From positions 959,501 through 1,023,500 of the forward strand of contig NC_012863.1 in the NCBI RefSeq assembly GCF_000026945.1: a DNA stretch of 64,000 bases, written 5' to 3'. This document shows, piece by piece, positions 57,341-64,000 of the stretch. The notes below the pieces were generated by a model. The model did not search any database. It was not told where the DNA came from and saw only the letters and a program-made list of their open reading frames with translations. The DNA is from Candida dubliniensis CD36. Lineage: Eukaryota > Ascomycota > Pichiomycetes > Serinales > Debaryomycetaceae. A program made the position numbers and the translations under genes. The stretch's first letter is position 1. Every line of letters begins with the position of its first letter.

Positions 57341-59452
57341 ACAATACAATATATGAGAAACAAAAAAGACAAGACAATCTTTTAAATTAGCCGTACAGGT
57401 ATAAAATCGACATAATGTGTAGAAAAACCACCAATAGATAGCACACTACATCCATCCAACTACGCAAAAAATGTCTATTAGTTCTTTATTGTCTCTAAAC
57501 ACTGTATTCTTGTGATTCCATTGGTTACCTAGAAAGGTTCAAACTTTTGGTGTAGCACTAGGATGCATTAAGCTGACAATATGTTGTGGAAAGAGCAAGG
57601 GATGATGGTTACATCGTTGATTGAGTCAATCAATCAATCAGTCAGCAAATGAAACGGACCTTAAGAATTTCGTCTCTTTGCAGATGATACAAATCACAAG
57701 CACTTTGCAGATTAGCCAATTAATTAATTAATTCAGTGTATTAAACGAGAATGTAAAAAAAAGAAGTTGTTATGATGATTATAAATTATTGAACCTGTTA
57801 CACAAAGTAGAAACTTAGGGTAAATTTTTTTTTAAAAAGAGCGTTATGATGACAAGAAGCAAAACCAAAAAGTCGTGCACAACCGATAATTATCTGGTGA
57901 TCGGGAATGAAAATACGTAAGGCGTGGCAAACACTTAATCACAAACTGTTTAGAAAAATTGTAATTATCAGCATTACCAAATGGTTGGAAATTGTAATAA
58001 CAACTATACTAGTGTTGGACTACCAATTACAAATCAATGTGTACAGTGGAATTATTATTACCATTATTTTTTTTTAAAGAACTAATTTTTTTCGCTAAAG
58101 TACACTAAAAATAATGTGGAGACGTGTTGGTCGTGTATAATATGAGGATATAATCAGACACGTACATACATTTGTTTTTTTTTTCTTATGCACAATTAAA
58201 ATTTCCTTATTGTTGTTGTTGTATTCAAATTGTGTACCCTATACCGCCCTTGTAAAAATTACACGAAGAATTGAAAAACAACAACAAAGCAAAAGCTTAA
58301 CCGATATTTCCAAATGTTTTCTTACAATAACCGCCCGCCCACACCACTCTATATATTTTACAATCGACAACATTCTTACCTTTGAAAGAGGAGTTGCTCC
58401 AATTAACGAGAGAATACGATAATCATTTCAACCACAACCAAATCAATTTCCATACTCCAAAAAAAAAAAAAAGTAATTCATTTACAAAAGCAACATTTGA
58501 TTTTGTGGATTTGAATGCGTAACATATCCTAAAAAAATGCTTTAACTTTTCTTTTTCTATTCCTCTAGCCATATTAATAGTGGTAGGGGTAGTAGGGGTA
58601 GTAAGGATAGGTAGGTAGTAGTAATCAGGTGGAATCTATCACAAACGGCAAAAACTCAAAACACTAAATTCGACAAATGAAAAGAAAAAAGACAAGTAAC
58701 CAACAAAGGTGAATTAACACCAGAACTTAGACAAGTTTATTTCTTTGTTTTCCATCGTTGTCAAGATTTTTCACAATTGAATTTCAATTGAAGAACCTAT
58801 TAAATCAATTCTATTCACTGTCACAACAATTAGTATTATGGTTTATAGATAATATTGTGGTGAATCTTATATTATATCATTCCAACTTTATAGTTTCTGT
58901 ATTTGTTGAACCTCTCTACCCTATTGCTTTCTTTTTCAGATCAAGTGTATTATTATTATTGTACATACCCTATACCAAACATACCCGTATTTTTTTTTTT
59001 TTTTTTCTAAGGAACACATACATCATTATTTTATACTTTCTTACATTTCAATTTGATTTTCACCACTTTTCTTTTCAATCCCTTATCTTCATTTCCTTAT
59101 TTATTAGTTTAGTATTAACCTTCAATACTTTTTAAATTGAACTTAGTTCTGGGTCTTGTTTGTTTTGTTTTGCTTTGTTTTGTTTTCATTTCCCCCTTTT
59201 CAATAATTGAAACTTTAACGAGTAATAAATTCAACCTTAAACAGAGGAAAAATCCAAAAAAAAAAAAAAATTCCCAAAAAAAAAATTACAACAACATCAA
59301 CCAGAACAACAACAGGTTAACCTAGGCAACTAACATCATAGACAACTTTCACTTCCTACCATTACATTCATTTCATTCACTATTCCTATTAAAGACGAGG
59401 ACTTTATCAACTCTAGTAGTTTATATTTAGTAACCGTTACACATATTCTATC
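57341..59452. other. About 2.1 kb intergenic region upstream of the ZDS1 homologue
   Basis: Contents: AATC and TTAA repeats at about 57628-57645 and 57717-57732, a purine-rich GTAGGGGTAGTA repeat at about 58583-58620, T-runs at 58985-59006, TTTTG repeats near 59158-59186, and A-runs at 58459-58472 and 59257-59270. The last 500 bp before the ZDS1-like start are pyrimidine-rich, and long upstream leaders are common for such genes. No RNA gene or coding frame was supported. Confidence 0.45.
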
Positions 59453-62400
59453 ATGTCACTGCCTAACACGTCATTCCATAGCGATTCGAATTTTGAATCA
59501 GCTGTACAAGATCTCGAACAAGAGAAGAAAATGGTGGCAGCCTTGAAGAGACTATCTATAGGACATATGATGCAATATGACCCCGATTTACCACCAGGCA
59601 GTATGGATGACATTGATCCCTTTGCAAACAACAACAACACCACTACTACCAGCAGCAACAATAACCACCACAATCCTCATACCAGAGATCACACCAACAA
59701 CAACACACACAATCATTCTCCCAACTCAAAGTTGAACAACCATCGTGGTCAAAGCCCTTATGATGAAGATCTAATTCCACAGAATATTCACAGATCACAC
59801 TCAACTCGATCACGATCAAAATCACATTCAACTTCACCTTCTACTTCTCCTCAACACAAACATCAACAGCAACAGCAGCAGCAATCTTTTCCTCATGAGC
59901 CACAGACCCCCCCTTATAACAAATCACCTAGTCCAGTCAAGAGACGCAGTTTTTACGACAATTCTAGCGTGTTGACATCAGAAAGTCATGATATATTTTT
60001 TGATGCCGAAGATGAAGTTTATGATAGCTCATCACCTTTGTTGTGGGTACCGGCTAATTCTCATCCTCAAGTGAATCCCGAGTCATTTAAGAGTTTAATC
60101 AAAACTCAAGTCGAAGAGATATTGGAAAGAAAGCTATCTCGAAAATCAACTATTTCGAGAAGGTCAACATTATCACGTAGTTCTTCAACCAGTACCAAAG
60201 AAACATTAGCACCAGAACCAGAAATAAGCCCAGAGCTGGAACACGATGTGTCTCCTCCTTCTCCAGTAAGAAAATCTTCATTGTCTTCCTCGTCACAACA
60301 GAACCCGAATGAAGATATTTCTCGAAAGTCCTCATCCTCCGTTTCTTCAACTTCTCCACAAAAAGATCCAACAAAGAGAGAATCTTGGTACTTCAACAAC
60401 CCAAAAAGATATCTGAATCCTTCATTGCGAGAGCTAACTTCAGAATTAGAGCAGTTGTCGAAAATGGCCGGCATGGACAAGAATGATGCCGTGACTTTGG
60501 CAAGAACTTTGTCGGCGCAATCGTTGGGATACACTGACGTGGAGAAATTAGCCTTTGATGAATTAGACGGTTCACAAACAACCGCTACAGCGACAACTCC
60601 CAATTCACTGGGCTCATCAGGAGGTTACGATTCTGCCAGCTCACCTCGTACCACAACCTTGCATTTGCAACAGCGTCTACAACAACAATTTCAACAGGCC
60701 CAAATGAAGGCCGAAAGAGAAGCAGAAAGAACAACCAGACACCAACAAAGGCAACAACAATGGCCAATATCCAATGAAAGTAGTCATAAATCTCTGTCAC
60801 AGTTCTCAACCAATGATGGAAGTTCTACTCCTAATATTTTTACCAGTAGTGGAAGTGGTACCGACTTTGCTTTGAAACGAAGTAGAAGAACTGACTATCG
60901 GAAAAAGGAAACTGACTCCAAACAAAAGACATCAAATAATTCGCCTCCTACAAGAAAGTACAATGTTCGTAATTCTCAATTGTTGTTTAATTACAAGAGA
61001 CCAGTAGATTCTCCTTCGCTGTCACCTTCACCTTCACCTTCACCATCGTCATCTCAAAGCATGACGGGTCATAGAGTGAAGCACAAGAAATCTCAAAAGT
61101 CATTGGAAGCAGCATTGGCTAATCCAATAGTCGATGGCTCAGATATGTCGCATAATCCATACCCTACTGCATCAACCACCATTGATTTCAGTCGTATGGG
61201 TGTCAAAAAGTCAAACAAACAACCACTTAGTCCAGAGAATGCCATGGATGGCAGATCTCGCACAAAGCCAGAAAACAAACCCCATCGTGGTTACCCATAC
61301 CAAGAAAGGTCTCATCCTTATCATCAACAGCCACAACCTCAGGTGCAACCCCAAACACAGAGACAGTCAACGAGACAGGCCCACAATCATCAGGGCATAG
61401 GGGCTGAGAAGCAACATCGACAGGATAACAAACGTATCATGCTGTCAGCTACTAATACGGACATAAATGATTTCATGGTGCAACTGAATCAATTTCAGAC
61501 TAATGGGTCAAGGCACCATCGATATGACAACCTCCATAAAAAGGACAAGACGGCATTGTTTGCAAATGAAGACCCCCAACGTAAGTCTCATTCGACAAGA
61601 AACTCAAATATGAGAAATATGTCTTCGTCGCCTCAACAGCATTTACATCAACCGTATCTGACTACTTCTGCTGCTCCCAAATCGCGTCAACTACATCAAA
61701 ATTTAGACAAGTTAAGGTCAGAGATCAATGAATTCAAGGAAAGTTTGAACAAATCGGACTCACCTGGCGAAGATTCCAAAAGAGCACACAGACTGCATCA
61801 CGACCAGTACCAGCAACAACACCAGCACCAGCACCAACGACAACAAGCACCATCACAGCAACAACTTGAACCTCGCAGTTACAACCATAATGACCGCTAC
61901 CGAAGCCAACAACCACATGAACGCTTACAGCCCCAACAAGTCCAACCATTACAGTCAGATACTAGCTTTGACATAAGTTATCAGGACCTAAGTGTTGAAG
62001 ATCAATTAGGTATTGAGCAAGAGGCATTGAGAGAATTAGGCAAGGAAAAGGGGAATTCTCATGAAATTGATATAGATGATGCATTTGATGAAGATTTGGA
62101 GGTTCTGCCTATCAATGATGGAACTCGTTCTCAATTCACACTCGACCATGACATTTTGGGCAGCTTCGATTTGATGGATAATCAATTGGTTGGATCTGCA
62201 GATGAAGAGATTCAAAACCTCAATGGTAAGACTGAGGTCCACGTTACGCGACAACAACAAGAACCACAACAACCTAGAAATATTTCACCGCCATCTTCAC
62301 AACAATACGTGGCTCATGATGATTTGCGTTTGCCTCCAGGTAAAGATACTGATAGAAAAAGTGGTCCTGGCTTAAGTATTGATTTGTTGCAGAGTAAGCC

Positions 62401-64000
62401 AATTCACCCCGAGGAAACTGCAATCGGGTTTGGAATGAATGCGTTACCCTCTCCAACGTTACATTTAGATGAATCTCAAAATAGTACACCTGGACATCTG
62501 CGAAAGACTAGTAATTCTGCCAGTTACGACGATTACTACAATATAGCAGACAAATCATCCACTGCAGGTACCCCCAAAACAAAGAAAGAGACCAAAGTCA
62601 AGACAAAATTATTTAACAAAGACCCCAATTTGGAAATTATAGACTCTGACAACTACAAAGAAAAAATGGGTATTGAGACATCTAATAACAAAAAATTGAA
62701 GAAGAAAAAGTCTTTTGGTTTGCTTAGTACAACATCATCTGTGGGGGGGAACAATGCATCTGAAAGTGAGGGCCCCAAAAAATTGAAAAAGAAAAAGTCA
62801 TGGGGCTGGTTGCGGGAACGTTCTGCCAGTACGTCATCTGCAGATATCAACAATTTACCACCTTTGCCACTTGATAAATTGCCTACGAGGTCATTTTCAA
62901 ATCCCGAAACATCTACTGATCAGCACCACAAACAAGACCTTGCAAATGGCTCAGACCTTGAGCAGGAATTAGAGCATGAGCCACAACTTGAACTTGAGTT
63001 GGAGCTGGACCTTGAGTTTGATTACGAACATCAAAGAAAGCATCAAGATGCTTCATTGATCAACGATTCAAGCTTTGCAGTTGATTCTACTTCTATGAAG
63101 TCAACAGACAAGGAAAATGTTCTATCCAAACTTTTCAAGAAAAAGACAAAAGTGCCAGGTTCAAGCTCGCAGTCGGTATTTTCATTTGAATCAAGAGGCT
63201 CAGGGGCTAGTGTCGACTACGAATCGGACAACGATGCAAAGCTGATGAAAAAGAAGACCAACAACAGCAGTAAATTATTTAAGAAGAAATCAAAGGCCAA
63301 ATTATCAGAACAAGAGAATTCAGTGAATAAAGAGAAGCTTCGACCTTTGAATTTGGTGTCAAAAGAATCACAGACAATTGAGGAGAAAGAGAATTTGCGG
63401 CAAAGTAATGGTACTCGCAAGTCAGAACGGATTGAGAACCAAGAGCAACATGAAGAGCAATTGCCTGTAACCTCGTCACCCATACATCAATTCAACATTG
63501 AACATCTCAAGGACGATTTTATCTCTTTTGGGGAGAAGGACGACGTTTTGGATTCTGGAGCCCAAGATTTTGTCGAAGGTGTACAATCTCGTAATATTCA
63601 GAGCACAATTGTCATTGTTGATGAAGATGAAGAAGCTTCTACTGGAAATAACGCTGCTAACAATGATTTGGAGACGTTAAGGGTTGATGAATTGTCTAAG
63701 AAGAAATCGGTCAGCAAGAAAAAACATAACAGGGTACAGAAAAAGAACCCTTCAACGGAACTTGCTGATACAAACAAGGAGATGGTAGAGGAGGTTCCTG
63801 CAGCAGATCAGAGTATCAAGCCAAGCCCAGAGGACGAAGTTGCTTCTAAGAATGAAGATAAAGAGAAGTTAGACATTCAAGAAAAGTTGAAAAAATCAAT
63901 TAAGCGTACGTCAAGAGCTAACCAACCTATAGAGTTTACAGACTCTGCTTTTGGGTTTCCCTTGCCACCACCATCTCAGTCAACTTTAGTGATGCTTGAC
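59453..64000 (+). CDS. ZDS1: ZDS1/ZDS2 homologue, PP2A-Cdc55 regulator, truncated by window end
   Basis: From the ATG at 59453 the frame is open for 1516 codons to the last base of the window. Zds1 and Zds2 bind PP2A-Cdc55 and control its place and activity at mitotic entry and exit, and act in polarity. Seen: an N-terminal Leu-Lys-Arg-Leu-Ser-Ile-Gly block, then Leu-Leu-Trp-Val-Pro-Ala-Asn-x-His-Pro, Leu-Arg-Glu-Leu-Thr-Ser-Glu-Leu with Asp-Ala-Val-Thr-Leu-Ala-Arg-Thr-Leu-Ser, all in the same order in yeast Zds1. The visible end is Phe-Thr-Asp-Ser-Ala-Phe-Gly-Phe-Pro-Leu-Pro, the start of the Zds C-terminal domain that binds Cdc55. Between lie Gln/His/Pro-rich, Ser-rich and acidic segments and repeated Lys-rich motifs. 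It is longer than yeast Zds1 (915). Ser-rich runs use CTG, read as Ser. Confidence 0.9.
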   Translation, partial: MSLPNTSFHSDSNFESAVQDLEQEKKMVAALKRLSIGHMMQYDPDLPPGSMDDIDPFANNNNTTTTSSNNNHHNPHTRDHTNNNTHNHSPNSKLNNHRGQSPYDEDLIPQNIHRSHSTRSRSKSHSTSPSTSPQHKHQQQQQQQSFPHEPQTPPYNKSPSPVKRRSFYDNSSVLTSESHDIFFDAEDEVYDSSSPLLWVPANSHPQVNPESFKSLIKTQVEEILERKLSRKSTISRRSTLSRSSSTSTKETLAPEPEISPELEHDVSPPSPVRKSSLSSSSQQNPNEDISRKSSSSVSSTSPQKDPTKRESWYFNNPKRYLNPSLRELTSELEQLSKMAGMDKNDAVTLARTLSAQSLGYTDVEKLAFDELDGSQTTATATTPNSLGSSGGYDSASSPRTTTLHLQQRLQQQFQQAQMKAEREAERTTRHQQRQQQWPISNESSHKSLSQFSTNDGSSTPNIFTSSGSGTDFALKRSRRTDYRKKETDSKQKTSNNSPPTRKYNVRNSQLLFNYKRPVDSPSLSPSPSPSPSSSQSMTGHRVKHKKSQKSLEAALANPIVDGSDMSHNPYPTASTTIDFSRMGVKKSNKQPLSPENAMDGRSRTKPENKPHRGYPYQERSHPYHQQPQPQVQPQTQRQSTRQAHNHQGIGAEKQHRQDNKRIMLSATNTDINDFMVQLNQFQTNGSRHHRYDNLHKKDKTALFANEDPQRKSHSTRNSNMRNMSSSPQQHLHQPYLTTSAAPKSRQLHQNLDKLRSEINEFKESLNKSDSPGEDSKRAHRLHHDQYQQQHQHQHQRQQAPSQQQLEPRSYNHNDRYRSQQPHERLQPQQVQPLQSDTSFDISYQDLSVEDQLGIEQEALRELGKEKGNSHEIDIDDAFDEDLEVLPINDGTRSQFTLDHDILGSFDLMDNQLVGSADEEIQNLNGKTEVHVTRQQQEPQQPRNISPPSSQQYVAHDDLRLPPGKDTDRKSGPGLSIDLLQSKPIHPEETAIGFGMNALPSPTLHLDESQNSTPGHLRKTSNSASYDDYYNIADKSSTAGTPKTKKETKVKTKLFNKDPNLEIIDSDNYKEKMGIETSNNKKLKKKKSFGLLSTTSSVGGNNASESEGPKKLKKKKSWGWLRERSASTSSADINNLPPLPLDKLPTRSFSNPETSTDQHHKQDLANGSDLEQELEHEPQLELELELDLEFDYEHQRKHQDASLINDSSFAVDSTSMKSTDKENVLSKLFKKKTKVPGSSSQSVFSFESRGSGASVDYESDNDAKLMKKKTNNSSKLFKKKSKAKLSEQENSVNKEKLRPLNLVSKESQTIEEKENLRQSNGTRKSERIENQEQHEEQLPVTSSPIHQFNIEHLKDDFISFGEKDDVLDSGAQDFVEGVQSRNIQSTIVIVDEDEEASTGNNAANNDLETLRVDELSKKKSVSKKKHNRVQKKNPSTELADTNKEMVEEVPAADQSIKPSPEDEVASKNEDKEKLDIQEKLKKSIKRTSRANQPIEFTDSAFGFPLPPPSQSTLVMLD

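Noticed and set aside
1..64000. CRISPR arrays, operons, ribosome binding sites and rho-independent terminators
   Set aside because: The window is eukaryotic; the repeats seen are microsatellites and homopolymers without the regular repeat and spacer pattern of CRISPR.
1..64000. tRNA, 5S, snRNA, RNase P, SRP and telomerase RNA genes
   Set aside because: Searched by eye for A/B boxes, U2 and U6 core sequences, RNase P core and the Candida telomere template; no match good enough to report apart from snR18.

Overview
The window is fungal nuclear DNA from the CUG-Ser clade of yeasts, close to Candida albicans / C. dubliniensis. The evidence is the AT-rich, homopolymer-rich intergenic DNA, compact and mostly intronless genes, introns with GTATGT/GTAAGT donors and CTAAC-type branch sites, a candidapepsin gene (SAP10-like) beside EFB1, a PHR1 glucanosyltransferase, the Candida-type Tbf1/Cbf1 ribosomal-protein promoter, and a decayed LINE related to the Zorro/L1 group. 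CTG codons should be read as serine; residue counts here are unaffected. Small differences from the C. albicans Phr1 and Sap10 I remember point weakly to C. dubliniensis or a divergent strain. No database was consulted.

Layout. 1-9 kb: 5' end of a WW-domain gene (WWM1-like, cut by the window edge), frataxin YFH1 divergent from a small membrane protein (EXP1-like by synteny), a cytochrome P450, a VAC7 homologue and a small membrane ORF. 10.3-11.7 kb: RPL22 with a 4-codon first exon, a 678-nt intron, and Tbf1 and Cbf1 sites upstream. 11.7-18.3 kb: about 6.6 kb almost without genes, full of microsatellites and homopolymers. 18.3-24.5 kb: homoaconitase LYS4 with Gcn4-type sites upstream, then a dead LINE whose ORF1 part is inverted relative to its endonuclease/reverse-transcriptase part. 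24.6-35.8 kb: a SIZ/PIAS-like SUMO ligase candidate with an interrupted SP-RING, MRP8, SEC66, ATG1 and a SAK1-type Snf1-activating kinase. 37.7-49 kb: SAP10-like protease, EFB1 with a box C/D snoRNA (snR18) in its intron, EFM5, TFC3, PXR1 and PHR1. 51-64 kb: OMA1, an SKG1/AIM20-like membrane protein, RCE1 and a ZDS1/ZDS2 homologue that runs off the right edge.

Several neighbours have related jobs. EFB1 (eEF1B alpha) lies next to EFM5 (eEF1A lysine methyltransferase). SAP10, PHR1 and the SKG1-like gene act at the cell surface. VAC7, ATG1 and SAK1 link to vacuole, autophagy and nutrient signalling. These are eukaryotic single-gene units, so neighbourhood is not operon evidence.

The observations most worth following are the LINE inversion that fits twin priming, the SP-RING split by about 158 residues, the intronic snR18, the hairpins in the long RPL22 intron, and the 6.6-kb gene-poor block (long regulatory DNA, a non-coding transcript or a regional centromere).
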